A stretch of DNA of 64,000 nt, from assembly GCA_035578905.1 (NCBI GenBank), contig JAQJVL010000542.1, positions 248,001 through 312,000 on the forward strand, read 5' to 3'. Source of the stretch: Stictocephala bisonia (Eukaryota; Arthropoda; Insecta; Hemiptera; Membracidae). The notes under the pieces were generated by a model. The model worked only from the letters and a program-made list of their open reading frames with translations, was not told the origin of the DNA and made no database searches. Numbering within the stretch: the stretch's first letter is position 1; each line of letters starts with the position of its first letter. Made by a program: the position numbers and the translations under genes. Positions 22,270 to 32,689 of the stretch are shown here, one piece after another.

Positions 22270-22750
22270 TTCATTGAACCACTTTATAAATTCTTCTTGA
22301 CTTCCATTGTCTTCCCTCAGCCCAGTATCTCTTCATGGGTTCGGATCCTAACTTTCTTTTTTCATTTGAAATCACTCTTCCTATCCTTTGTCTATTTATC
22401 TGGATTAGTAGTCTGATCTGTTTTTTATTGAGAACCTTGATATTTTTTATCATATTTTTCAAATCTTTAAATGATATTTGCAACTCTCTCATTTCCTTCT
22501 CTCATCCTTCAGTTCCACAATCCATCTTTTATTTATTTTACTTTTCCATAGCTGTCCTATGATATTTTTGCTTAATATCTCCTTAGATGTCCTGATTATG
22601 AGTCTAAGGGATGAGATTAGTTTCTTTTTCATTGTACTCATTTCAGGTTCTATCTCCTTGTAAACTTTTCCGTTGGAAACTAGTCTAAAGTCTTAATTTA
22701 TTTTCCTCCCTGGTGATATATCCCACAATCAGTTTCCTTAATTTACTTGA
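22270..22750 (-). mobile_element. LINE C-terminal fragment, copy 3
   Basis: The minus strand reads STMKKKLISSLRLIIRTSKE, then WKSKINKRWIVELKDERKE, then MRELQISFKDLKNMI (22492) and ends with EPMKRYWAEGRQW. This is the region after RT in the same LINE family as the pieces at 6150 and 12020, here longest. It again sits just upstream of an A-type mini-exon. Confidence 0.6.
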
Positions 22751-22893
22751 GACAAGATAAAGATTTTTCTTTTTAATAATGTACATTGTTGATCAATCTC
22801 TACTTTCTCCTTTCTCTATCTAATAAGAATGGCCTCTTCTTTATATAAAATATTTTGTAAAAATATTCATACATTTATCAATCAACTTTTCAG

Positions 22894-22947
22894 GTGGAAC
22901 TTTCAGAACGAGCTGTGCATGAACCTCTTGAACAGAGTAGATCACAT
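22894..22947 (+). CDS. Candidate 54-bp mini-exon, A/B intermediate (cassette 3)
   Basis: 54 bases lie between CAACTTTTCAG and GTGAGTAATT. Phase 0 reads VELSERAVHEPLEQSRSH. The first half matches A-type copies and the EPLE part matches B-type copies. The following intron is A-type but is interrupted by the pogo element at 22981. The B partner is lost where homology stops at about 24113. Confidence 0.5.
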
Positions 22948-22980
22948 GTGAGTAATTTAGTATTTTAGAGGAAATATATA

Positions 22981-23976
22981 CAGTGGACTCCCAATTATCG
23001 GCGATAATGGGTGGCAGAACGATCGCCGATAATCGATTTCCCCGTTAATCCAAAAATAGCCTAAAATGACCTTTAATCGGTTTAAAAATAACCAGTATCT
23101 AAAAACTATGTAAATTTACGCTAATACAAATGAATTGGGACCGGATCCTGTTCGGAATCTCGGGGTTTGTGAGAGTGAGTGTGTCTGTAGTAGAAATACA
23201 CACAGACACACGCGCTCAGTGAGCAAGGTTCAGCCAGTGTATTAATGGAATGTGAGGAGAGAGCAAAAAACAGCTACTGCGTACTGTATTACAGTACAAC
23301 AACACGCCTAATGGTAGGTTGCGGGCTTTTATTTAGTTTTACAATCTTCGTTTGACAAGGGTCTGACAGCTAGGCTATACTTTACTGCTAACAACAAACA
23401 GATGGCTCCCAGCCTGTATTATTTCACTTGCATAGTTGTTTTGTTCACATTCACACGCAATTACTTGTTGTATATTGTATGCCCTTTCTCAAACTTCCCA
23501 ATAATTTCTAGTTTCGTCTGAATAGACAACACAACTCTTTTCCGTTTTGTATCCATGTTGTAAACACACAATGCACTAAGAAAAACACAAAATGTAGTAA
23601 CGTAAACACAAAAATGCACTAAACAAAACACTGTACACCAACTCACGTATGTCAACTCGTGAACGAAAACAAACTCACAGTGAAAATAGAATAAAAACAG
23701 CGCACTGAACTGAGCAATATTGTTTACGTGTGTGACAAAGCAAGCGAACTTGACCGCAAATAACCTGGTTATGTGCCAAGGTCAGCCACTTCTACAGGGT
23801 GTCCACGTGTAAACGATCGCTATAGATAGTGCACGCATGGATGAGCCTGCCTCGTCTTATTATTGAGTAGTATTTTACATTTTTCTAAAGCGTTTTTTAA
23901 TTTAATTTTTTTATTTGGCCATCCCCGTTAATCCACAACACCGATAATCCACTCGCCGATAATCGGGAGTCCACTG
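22981..23976 (-). mobile_element. pogo/Tigger-like DNA transposon, 996 bp, internally deleted
   Basis: The terminal inverted repeats are CAGTGGACTCCC at the left end and GGGAGTCCACTG at the right end. The repeat continues as AATTATCGGCGA at the left and TCGCCGATAAT at the right. TA target duplications lie at 22979-22980 and 23977-23978. Similar GATCGCCGATAATCGAT subterminal copies lie within the first 60 bases. The pre-insertion site is visible in the paralogous introns at 3763 and 6660. The only coding remnant is the transposase N-terminus on the minus strand. Confidence 0.92.
23464..23556 (-). pseudogene. pogo/CENP-B-type transposase N-terminus remnant
   Basis: MDTKRKRVVLSIQTKLEI and then IGKFEKGHTIYNK. 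This is the start of the psq/CENP-B-N helix-turn-helix typical of pogo-group transposases. It stops after 31 codons. The rest of the DNA-binding domain and the DDE nuclease are absent, so the element is non-autonomous. Confidence 0.8.
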
Positions 23977-25015
23977 TATGTATACAAAAATTAGTATAAG
24001 GCACTCAACCATTGAGAGTTTTTAGGTTGCTGCCCTACCATTGAGGGTAACTGCGTTTCTTCTTAAAAGTTGCAAGTCGTGTCTAAAAATAATAATATAT
24101 TATAGTGAACAGTAAAAGCTTGACTAATATCACAGAGAAGAAATAAACAGAGGTTGGATCCAGTATTACATGGAATATGTGTGTCGAATAGTTATTTCTC
24201 CAGTTCACCTTACAGGTGGTAGGGCCAGCACCATGTCAATGCCTCCCTTATTCCCCCAAATCTCTGTGTAAACGTAGTAATTATTACTAGAGATTTATTA
24301 AGATGTACATTAGTTGTAATCTATTTATAATCTTCACTATTGTTAGAATCAGTATTAATTACAATCTTGTTGTTAGAATTAATTACTGTAATTCTAACCT
24401 AAACTAGCCTAGACTACATAGCCTAGACTACATACTATTATCTATGATATACAAATAGGCCTACAAGAAGGATCAGAGGACTTAGTTTATTGAACGAGAG
24501 CCATACTATCAGTCAAGCAATCAAATTATTTTATTAAATACTACCTTCAAAAATCACTTAGGAAATAACTATTTTATGAAGAAACTTTAATTCTCATATT
24601 GTTCAAATACTGTCAAACTAGAAGCTTTAAAATCTTGCATGTAAATTAAGATTAATTCATAAAATAGTTATTTCTTACACAATTTTTACAAATGAGTTAT
24701 CATTGGAAAGGAAAAGTCTCTAAAAACGTTTTGTCGTGCACAATTTTTTAAAACCAGTGTTTTTTTAGATATCAGTTAAAATCAGAATAAAATAGCTTCC
24801 ATTTTAAAAATAATGATGACAAATTCAAAAATATTTTTTATTAAATACTTCTAACATGAACCCGTTTAACGATTGTTTTAATAATGGTAAAGATAACAAC
24901 TAAGATATGAATTGTTTTATGAAAAAACAAAATAAAATTATATCTGGCTGCTAAACAAAGCAGAAAAAATATTATTCTTTATTTTTAGCTTAGAATCACA
25001 CACAGAATATGAAAC
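23977..25015. other. End of cassette 3 intron, then no recognised gene
   Basis: Homology to A-type introns runs to about 24113. Beyond that I see only a short inverted repeat: AAATAACTATTTTATGA at about 24558 and its reverse complement at about 24657, with an 80-base loop. There is also a small tandem GCCTAGACTACAT at about 24408-24432. Confidence 0.4.
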
Positions 25016-25870
25016 CGCAAAGCCAGGCCAACCTTATTGTAACACTCTGTAAACTATGTTTTTTTATTCTTGTTTTAACGGGTCATGATGTTTGGCCAAA
25101 ATAAAGCATTCACAGTTAATTTTGTATATGACATTTTTACTCGATTGATTTTCATTTTTTTGTTTTAATTTAGATAATTTAATTCTAAGGCTACCTGATG
25201 ATGTAAAACTTGTTTGAATATTAAATTTAGAATTAATTTTTTTTATTTTCTCTGAAAGGTTTTTAATGTAGTGTCTGACTACAGTTGTTATAGGTTTATT
25301 TTCATTGTCCTGATGTTTACATACTTTTTTAGGTTTATTTACTCTCTTTACTTCTTGAATACGTTTATTGAGATAGTTGTTAATTTTTAGGAAATTGCAC
25401 AATTCTTCGTTTTTGTAATTTTTATTTTCAGTTGAAGATGAAATAAGTTAAATTTTTGGAATAAAATTCTAGCAAGTTCGATTTTTACATGTTCAGGATG
25501 GTTACAAAAATTATTTAAATACTGCTCACTGAATGTTTTTTTGTGATATAAAGAGGTTTCTAGTTTATTGCCTTCTGTTTTGGTAATTAATATGTCTAGA
25601 AACAGATGTTTTCCTTCGTCTTCTTTTTCTATGGTAAATTTTATGGTTGGTCGTATTTCATTAATAAAATTTAAAAATTTAGTATGTATCTCATCTTGGT
25701 TTTCCCAGATACAAAATATATCGTCAACATAACGAAGCCATATTTTCGGGTCGACAGTCCATTTACTGAATGTTAATTCTTTAAAAAATCCATAAAATGT
25801 TACTTATAATTGGACTAGGGACTTCTCCCAACGGTAAACCAGAAACTTGTTTATGAAATTGTTTTTATAA
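25016..25870 (-). pseudogene. Penelope-like element fragment: RT 3' half, linker, partial GIY-YIG
   Basis: The minus strand from about 25865 reads FHKQVSGLPLGEVPSPIISN, then W.RYVDDIFCIWENQ (PLE RT active site YVDD). It continues through FLDILITKTEGNKLETSLYHK to a frameshift near 25440. It then continues as ELCNFLKINNYLNKRIQEV, TVVRHYIKNLSEKI and KNVIYKINCECF. PLEs carry a GIY-YIG endonuclease after RT; here it is cut just at its start. The element faces the plus-strand fragment at 25980-27190. Confidence 0.82.
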
Positions 25871-25979
25871 ATTTCATAAATTGTTTTAATACATTTTATA
25901 ATATTGTTTTAATAAATTTTATAAAAATTTTTTTATAAAATAAAAAACAATTATTTTTATAAAAATAAATTTTAAAGAA

Positions 25980-27190
25980 TTGTTCTTTTTCTAAAAATGA
26001 ACAGCTATCCCAATAAACATTCAAAAAGTAAAGAGAGGAAATAAACCTAAAAATTATTCCAAAAATTGAACTTATTTCATCTTCAACTGAAAATAAAAAT
26101 TACCAAAAAGAATAAATGTGTAATTTTCTAAAGATGAACAACTATCCCAATAAACTTATTCAAAAAGTAAAGAGATGAAATAAACCTAAAAATGCATTCA
26201 AACGTCAGGAAAATGTAAATAAACCTATATCAACTGTAGTCATACTCAAGCCAACATATTTGGTTTGATAACCAATGCCGTAATTATAATATACTTCATA
26301 ATTATATCCAGATCAAAATCTAAATCTTCTAAATTTGCTTTGAATTCAGCTAAATCTATTTGGTTACAAGAAGAAATTAAAAACTGGTATAAAAAAAGAG
26401 ACAATGTAAGCGAACATCTTAAAATTATACATAATGAACTTATACAAAGATTCCATCCAATTGAACTTAACATTTTTCTCTTTGGTACGTTTTAAAATGT
26501 AAACGAAATGATTTATTGTGTTTATTCTAAACAAATTTTAAAAATTGAAAAATTAATTTCCAAACAAAATACTAAATCAAGAAACGAACCATTTATTTCC
26601 CAAAATGAAACTGATGGTTACATTAATGACTTTAACAGCAATATGTTTGTTCTAAATCTAAATGACTATGGACAACTCCACTAAAAGGGAGGAGAGGGGA
26701 CAACCAAGGCGTTTCAGAAAAAATTAGAAAAATCAGCTTAAAATTCAATATCCGTACTTCTTTTAGTTAAACTAATAACCTTCGTTGTCATTTAACAAAA
26801 TTAAAACCTAAGAACAAAATTCAGGACTCTAAAAATATAATTTACAAAATTTATTGTGAATGTAATAAAACTTACATTAGCCAAACCTCTAGACCTATAC
26901 GTACAAGAGTCAAAGAACACATATATAATTACAAAACACAAAATAAAGAAAAATCAAAATTAGTAGAACACGCTCTAAACGAAAATCATGACATCAAATT
27001 TGACATCCAGTATTATATTTAAAGAATCATCATGGACCAAAAGGAATCAAATTGAAAGTGCCTGCATGTCTGTAATAAAAGAACAATGTATAGCACAACC
27101 ATCTATACATTTTAGTAATATATACTTACCTTTAGTTAAAGAAGAAATCACACATAAAATAATTAATTGTAAATCATATTTTCCAGTTTA
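25980..27190 (+). pseudogene. Penelope-like element fragment, plus strand, GIY-YIG region retained
   Basis: First part (25985-26250) has two passes of a segment like NFLKMNNYPNKLIQKVKR, related to the minus copy at 25380. At 26265-26500 EEIKNWYKKRDNVSEHLK and LIQRFHPIELNIF resemble the PLE N-terminal region. At about 26700-27170 come VSEKIRKISLKFNIRTSF, KNIIYKIYCECNKTYISQ, SRPIRTRVKEH and LVEHALNENHDIKF. This is the GIY-YIG domain with YIS in place of YIG, and the Arg and His/Asn positions of the family. RT is deleted and stops are frequent. Confidence 0.78.
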
Positions 27191-27307
27191 ATATTTTATT
27201 TAAGATTACTTTCTACTAATCTATTTAAGTTTTGAATTAATTTTAAAATATCTATATTTAATCATATTTTAATTTATATTGTTTTAAACATATGTTTTTT
27301 CTGTTTA

Positions 27308-27347
27308 CAAAAACTGATGATGCCTTAACCGGCGAAAGCGCTATTTG
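27308..27347 (+). ncRNA. Hammerhead ribozyme motif downstream of the PLE fragment
   Basis: Core CTGATGA (27314-27320), stem II GCC/GGC (27322-27324 with 27331-27333, loop TTAACC), GAA (27334-27336), palindromic stem III AGCGCT (27337-27342) and cleavage base A27343. Stem I is CAAA (27308-27311) or the adjacent A-run pairing with TTTG (27344-27347). Short stem III and position beside a PLE fit the known PLE-associated hammerheads, which work best as dimers. One extra T lies between the core box and stem II. Confidence 0.75.
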
Positions 27348-27391
27348 AATAAAAAATTGTGGAATAATTTTTAAAAATGTGTTCTTTTTAA

Positions 27392-27625
27392 ATGTCATTT
27401 ATATTAGAAGAAATAAAAAATGAAAAGGGCATGATTCTATATAACAACTACAAATATCAAGAGAGCTATCATTTAAAATGTAGTAATATTGTCTGGCGCT
27501 GTCTGGGTTACAGCTGCAAGGCCTCTATCGAGACAAACTGTAACAAAACAACTATTTACTCCAGTCATGACAATCATAGTGGGCATCACCCCATCACAAT
27601 GAAGGTGTTAACTCCTACTCAACAA
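27392..27625 (+). pseudogene. FLYWCH-type zinc-finger segment of LINE ORF1
   Basis: The frame reads MSFILEEIKNEKGMILYNN, then VWRCLGYSCKASIETN and HDNHSGHHPI. W-x-C, a second Cys five residues later and the final His pair give the C2H2 pattern of FLYWCH domains. It stops at 27626. The continuation is in another frame (STPAVNLLSFE and so on). DNA- or RNA-binding is inferred from the family only. Confidence 0.6.
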
Positions 27626-28332
27626 TAACGCAGTGGGGTTTGTCGACTCCAGCAGTCAATCTCTTGTCATTTGAAACACTTGCGACGCCGGCCGCAATGA
27701 CACAGCCCACACCCTCGCTCAGCCTGACCTCAACACCCGTATCTTCCACGCCATCTTCCTCATCGAAATCAACTGTCTCTCAAACACTTGTAGAATCTCT
27801 CTTAAATTTAAATGAAGACAGTATACAATAAATCAAGAAATTGAAAAACTAAAATTTGAGCTAAAAATCATGTTATACCAGTCAATTGAAAATGATAGGC
27901 GTCTGTCAAAGTATACTGAAGAGATATTTGAAAATAAAATAAGAAGTCATAAAACCACTCAGATAGATCAGATCTCACTTAACTGCCCTCAATGCCCAAT
28001 ATTTAAGGAAGAATGTAGAAACATTTTAAATTCACTTAGATTTTTTAGGTAGAAAACCAACGTCTTCAGTCTGAACTCGATTTTCTAAAAACAAAACCTC
28101 CTAGAAGCAATAATCCTCTTACCAAAGATATAGAAGATTTCATAAAAAACAAATTGCAACTAAAGCCTTTGATGATGAAGATTTCCAAGTGGTAAGAAGA
28201 AAGAAAAGAAAACCGAAAGCTTAAAACAAAGTAGTAATAAAACTTACATCCATAAAAAATTACCAGCCGAATCACAAAAATGAAACAAATCTAAATTCAG
28301 CATCCCAGAAGAAAACTCTTAACATTCCCTTT

Positions 28333-29155
28333 ATGGAAATATCAATTTATCGTGACAGCCATAGCCGGAATTTATCCAGCCTACTTCAAGACGTCGTGGG
28401 ATTTGCGACTCAAGTGACGGGTTTCTGCGCACCAGGACCTGGCCTGCTGACTGCTCTTAGCCATAGCCGGAATTTATCCAGCCTACTTCAAGACGTCGTG
28501 GGATTTGCGACTCAAGTGACGGGTTTCTGCGCACCAGGACCTGGCCTGCTGACTGCTCTTAGCCATAGCCGGAATTTATCCAGCCTACTTCAAGACGTCG
28601 TGGGATTTGCGACTCAAGTAACGGGTTTCTGCGCACCAGGACCTGGTCTGCTGACTGCTCTTTGGTTGGAGAATGCTGCATCCTCTTGGCGGGTACAAAT
28701 GACGTATTGAATGTTGACCAAAGAACGATATTCAACTACATGGAACCCGTGCTGAGATGACTTACTGTATCCTCCAGTTTTCTGGTCGCCACCTTGCCAG
28801 TGAGACTTGATCTACCTGCTGACAGTTTCTTGCACCGTACGGTTCGAACAGTAAGTCAGTTTATTGCTAAACTGTGTAGCCGCCTGCAGGTAATGGAGCT
28901 TCTAGATCTCAGCTCTATTGGTCGCCGTCACTTCACTCGACACGGCCTTCACTTGCGGATGAGTGGCAAGCAACTGTTGGTGCGGATGATGGTAGAAAGA
29001 TTGCGAAGCTGCGGATGGGTGCCTCGCAAGCCGACTCCAGCTACTTCATTAACAACCTCAACATCCCGAAAGGCCAAGGCAGACTTCGACACCTTCGCGA
29101 ATGCAGTGAGGGGTACTGCTTCTGATTCAGCGAGTATGCCTGCTTCTAATACATG
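28333..29155 (+). pseudogene. SGNH-hydrolase-like domain of LINE ORF1
   Basis: YRDSHSRNLSSLLQD is the block I region with the DS nucleophile. The oxyanion part (GTND) is read as LAGTND after a frameshift at about 28690. The last block is seen as DLSSIGRRHFTRHGLHLRMSGK, containing the Asp/His pair. Esterase function in retrotransposon ORF1 proteins is known for some CR1-like elements. The role is unclear and the copy is broken. It contains a threefold 102-bp duplication. Confidence 0.65.
28357..28662 (+). repeat. 3 x 102-bp in-frame tandem repeat in the SGNH domain
   Basis: Units begin at 28357, 28459 and 28561, each 34 codons (SHSRNLSSLLQDVVGF and onward to GLLTAL). Units 1 and 2 appear identical. 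Unit 3 differs by about two bases (GTGACGG to GTAACGG, and GGCCTG to GGTCTG). Confidence 0.95.
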
Positions 29156-29620
29156 ACAGACCGACCATAAACAGACAAATAACCTAAGTGACAGGTTTTA
29201 AGGGAATCTACTTCTGGCTTCAGACAAAATTTGACAGAATTAAAAGAAAAATCTGAAATCTCACGTTCGGCAACCCAAAGTCATGAGAAGTGGTCGTTGA
29301 TGTATCAAAATGCACAAATGGCCACCAACAAGGGGGACGAGTTAACTCTCTTATGCAAGGAGCTCAATCTCAATTTGCTTGTTGTTACCGAGCACGGGTA
29401 TAACAACAGTAATATTGAACATTTTTAAATTCAAAATTACCAATTGGCTAATTACTACTGTCGCACCTACCAAAGGCAATTTTACAAAAACTCAAACTTA
29501 CATTACCCCTTACAAACACATCATGCCCACAGACAAAGACTTTGAGGTGACAGGGGTAAATGTCAAAACAAAAAATCTCAACTAACAGTAATCGTAACTG
29601 AAATCATTATTCAATTGGCT

Positions 29621-30191
29621 TCAGTGACCAAGTATTTTATCTTATTTTTTCAAAGTAGTCTTTATATTATGGTTAGTTACCTGTTTGAGTAGGAATTTGC
29701 TTGCTTAAGTTAAGTATTGTGATCCTGTAAATAAATAAATAAGTAAATAATGTATATTATAGGAAATTTAATAATTAATGTTTATTTTTTAAAGTATTTT
29801 ACTTGTTAATTTTTTTCTTTAACTTTTTATTCCTTTTAAAACAAGGCAAATTTTGTAATGTTCTTAATTCATATTGTTTCTTGCCAAAATAATAGAATTT
29901 CAACGTTTTATATCCTGATTTTTAACTACTCACACTAATGAAACTAAAAATTCTCATTAGATTATTGATTGAATTTGTTATGTGATCATGTAATGCACTT
30001 CTAAAATTAAAATGTGTACCCTGTTTGTTTAGTAAGATTTTTAAATATAAATTTTGCAGTTGCGTAGACATTCATATATAAATTCAGCATTACCGATGTT
30101 TAATGATTACATTTAACTGAATGTTTGTCGTAAGCGGCAGAGGTAATATCTCTAGCAGCTGTATAATTTACCTTGTTGTCTGTTTTTTCAG
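29621..30191. other. AT-rich, no recognised gene
   Basis: Presumed intron. A short AATAAATAAATAAG stretch lies at about 29729. The last bases (TGTTTTTTCAG) form the acceptor for the exon at 30192. Confidence 0.4.
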
Positions 30192-30317
30192 CCAAAAGGT
30201 TATTTGAGTCATCCCTTATCTACTCCAAGGGGTGTCCGTATAATATATGGCGACTCTCATGAAGTCAAGCAAGCTGAAGGGGAAAAATTACTCGCAGGTG
30301 CTAAGAAGCGGTGTCCG
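30192..30317 (+). CDS. Candidate 126-bp internal exon (42 codons)
   Basis: The acceptor is GTCTGTTTTTTCAG and the donor GTAAATATAA. Phase 0 is open for all 42 codons and begins PKGYLSHPLSTPRGVRIIYG, continuing with a charged stretch (HEVKQAEGEKLL) and ending KKRCP. Codon use looks coding and the length is a multiple of three, like the 54- and 78-bp exons on the same strand. The protein is not recognised. It may belong to the same gene as the cassettes at 3.9-22.9 kb, since all are phase 0 to phase 0, but that is inference. Confidence 0.5.
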
Positions 30318-31731
30318 GTAAATATAATTTGTCTGTTACCTTCTATTAACATGTCTATGTATAGTTGATTTTACATTACAGAATGTATTGCTGTGTAAAG
30401 TAACACTTTGTTATAAGAGTGCTGTGCACTGAGTGAGAAACCTCATTCAAAGAAATACTTGTACAGTATATTACGAACCTGCAATTCATAAGTAAATCCA
30501 TACAACAAGACACTACTGGTATGTCATTTAAGGGATTTAAATCAGAAAATAATTGTATTTCATGTTTTAGTTACATGAATACTTTTTTATAAGAAAGATA
30601 ATCCTCGCAAAGGCAATTTCTGCCTGAGGGGAAGAACTAGTTGCCAGGGGGTTCTATTCCCACTATCCCTCCACCCTCATAGTTATGCTACTGTAACGGA
30701 AATGAATTGAAATGAAATGAAAAATTACTTAATTTAGAGGCAGTTACAACTATAGAGTCCTCACTAACATTTAACTCAAACAGAGGGTAGTATGATTAGC
30801 TAATTAAGTATTGGATATTGAATTTTTTAGTGACTGTAGAGTTTAAAAGTGTATAAAAATCACAAAAAGTGCTTAACCACGTTTGTACTTATAAATATTT
30901 TGGTAAATCGTTGTTAATCCTCAACATTCTAGAGGGGATAACAAATTAAAATTATTTTGTTGGTACATCATCATTTGCAATAATGTCATACAAAAATATA
31001 CAAAAACATATTCCTTGTCAGGCTAAACTAAGACTTACAAATACAGTAAAACCCATAAACACATATGAGAAAGTATCATGAAACTACTCATTAATAAATC
31101 ATACTGTTCCGTAACTGAGTAGTTTAGACTTTATTGTCTCAGTTGGAGGGAGCTGCTTCAGTCCAACGGTATTTTATTGAACACTTTAATCCCTATATAC
31201 AAAGAGCTCCTATCATATAGGGCTAACCTATTATTAAGGTAGTTACTGTTTGTACATTGACACATCTGGTATTACATTTAGTATTATACTAGCACAGTAC
31301 CATCCTTTGTATGGGGTTTCCGTTGATTTGTATTGTTCTTATTGCATTCAATAATACAAAACGTGTACCTACTGGCATCTGTATAATGCAAAAGTGCATT
31401 GTGGTCACAGTTCCCCTAGGAAAGAAGATAGTAGGCATCAAACGCATCTCCTATGACGTCACATGGGCGAAATGACAACAACAACAAAAAATACTGTTCT
31501 AATTCCTGTAGTTTACAGTTCCAGCTGATAAGTGGTAAATAACTTGCCTAATATTTAGCTGAATACGTTCATTTGCTTGGTAGATTTAGTTACCAGTATT
31601 TTATCGAATAATCAAACCAGGTGTTTTCGTTCATGTGAAGTCACAGTCTACTGTGCAGCCTCGTTGTGATACCTACCGTCTTTTCTAGTTACCGTGGTTG
31701 TGGTTGGGTTTGGTCCGGTATTTAGTTCAGC
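30318..31731. other. No recognised gene or named repeat
   Basis: AT-rich sequence with no long frame. Probably intron or old, unrecognisable repeats. Confidence 0.35.
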
Positions 31732-31743
31732 ACTATGTAAGTT

Positions 31744-31835
31744 ACTAATTTAAGAAATTCTCAAACATTCCAATAAAATATTTTATTATGTGAGGCCTTT
31801 CGCCTACAATGTAGGCATCGTCAGACATCAACATA

Positions 31836-31871
<36 letters not shown>

Positions 31872-31943
31872 AAAATATTTTATTGGAATGTTTGAGAATT
31901 TCTTAAATTAGTTACATTTTCCAATAAAGAACTCAAAGAAGAA
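31744..31943 (-). mobile_element. 200-bp hammerhead-bearing retroelement with 12-bp target duplication
   Basis: Flanked by ACTATGTAAGTT at 31732-31743 and 31944-31955. Inside are 44-bp inverted arms (31741-31784 and 31872-31915, one mismatch), a hammerhead motif on the minus strand and an A30 run at 31841-31870. There is no coding capacity. The TSD shows it was inserted as one unit. Inverted arms, hammerhead and TSD of 10-15 bp are consistent with a PLE-derived terminal unit. Confidence 0.75.
31786..31830 (-). ncRNA. Hammerhead ribozyme motif in the 200-bp element
   Basis: On the minus strand: CTGACGA (31824-31818), stem II GCCTAC/GTAGGC (six pairs, loop ATT), GAA (31801-31799), palindromic stem III AGGCCT (31798-31793), cleavage base C (31792). 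Stem I pairs ATGT with ACAT. All core bases agree with the consensus, and the stem II pairs are perfect. The same extra T after the core box occurs as in the 27308 copy. Confidence 0.85.
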
Positions 31944-31989
31944 ACTATGTAAGTTGTTTATTTATTGCAACAGCTGATTAATGAAACTA

Positions 31990-32220
31990 TTATAAACAAT
32001 TAATTGTCAAATTGGTATTACCATAGGGGTTGCATTGATACTTCTTCAAACCCCTGGGGTGATTTTCTGATAGAATTTCAAAATAAAGATAGACCTATGT
32101 GTTAACCAGAGACCAAAAGAATGCCTATGCAAAATTTCAGATGAATGGGTTCAGTAGTTTTTGTGTTATTGATTCACACACACACAGACACCATTACATT
32201 TTTATATAATAGTAAGATTT
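31990..32220 (+). mobile_element. Possible RTE-type LINE/SINE 3' end
   Basis: The sequence AAATTTCAGATGAATGGGTT and TCAGTAGTTTTTGTGTTATT, followed by CACACACACAGACACC and TTTTATATAATAGTAAGAT, resembles the conserved 3' end of many arthropod RTE-derived elements. No coding remnant was identified, and the 5' limit is unclear. Confidence 0.4.
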
Positions 32221-32689
32221 TTTAATTTTAAGTTTTTTACATTTTACTTATGTATTCATTTTGTTTTAATAAAGCGAGGGAGTTTATTTTTTCAATTAAT
32301 GTATTGATCGCTGTTTTGACAGTATATTTATTAAAGTGTACTGGAACCTCCAAACAGGCTTAGCCTTGGAGGCCCTATGTTTTTTCTTGTACAAAGACAT
32401 TTTTATAATGATTCTTCAATTTTTTTAAATTATTGGTTTTGGTTTGTAAATATATTGAACGGTCAGGTAACAGTTACACATCAGTAATAAATTTACTATT
32501 ATTTTTTATTTATTGAATAAATAAAGATATTTTGTTTCACATTTGTTATTTTTTCTAGAATAAAAAGAAGGAAGTTTTAAAAATAATTGTTTACAACTGT
32601 CAGTTTTCTTTGCATGAAATATAGTGTGTACGGTATAATGCTGTACAGTGCATATAAAAATACCAAAAGATCTAAAAAATACATATTCT

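Larger units (their letters stand above)
27394..29620 (+). mobile_element. LINE 5' half: FLYWCH + SGNH ORF1 and start of endonuclease
   Basis: This plus-strand element consists of an ORF1-like region with a FLYWCH-type zinc finger, low-complexity Ser/Thr/Pro linker and helical segment, an SGNH-hydrolase-like domain, then the start of an AP-endonuclease (HEKWSLMYQNAQMATNKGDE, LVVTEHGYNNSNIEHF). RT is missing; the element stops at about 29620. Several frameshifts separate the pieces. The order matches ORF1-ORF2 of esterase-bearing LINEs. Confidence 0.75.

Noticed and set aside
22114..22562. Plus-strand frames rich in Phe, Leu and Ile resembling membrane proteins
   Set aside because: Antisense to a LINE C-terminal fragment; T-rich DNA mimics membrane segments.
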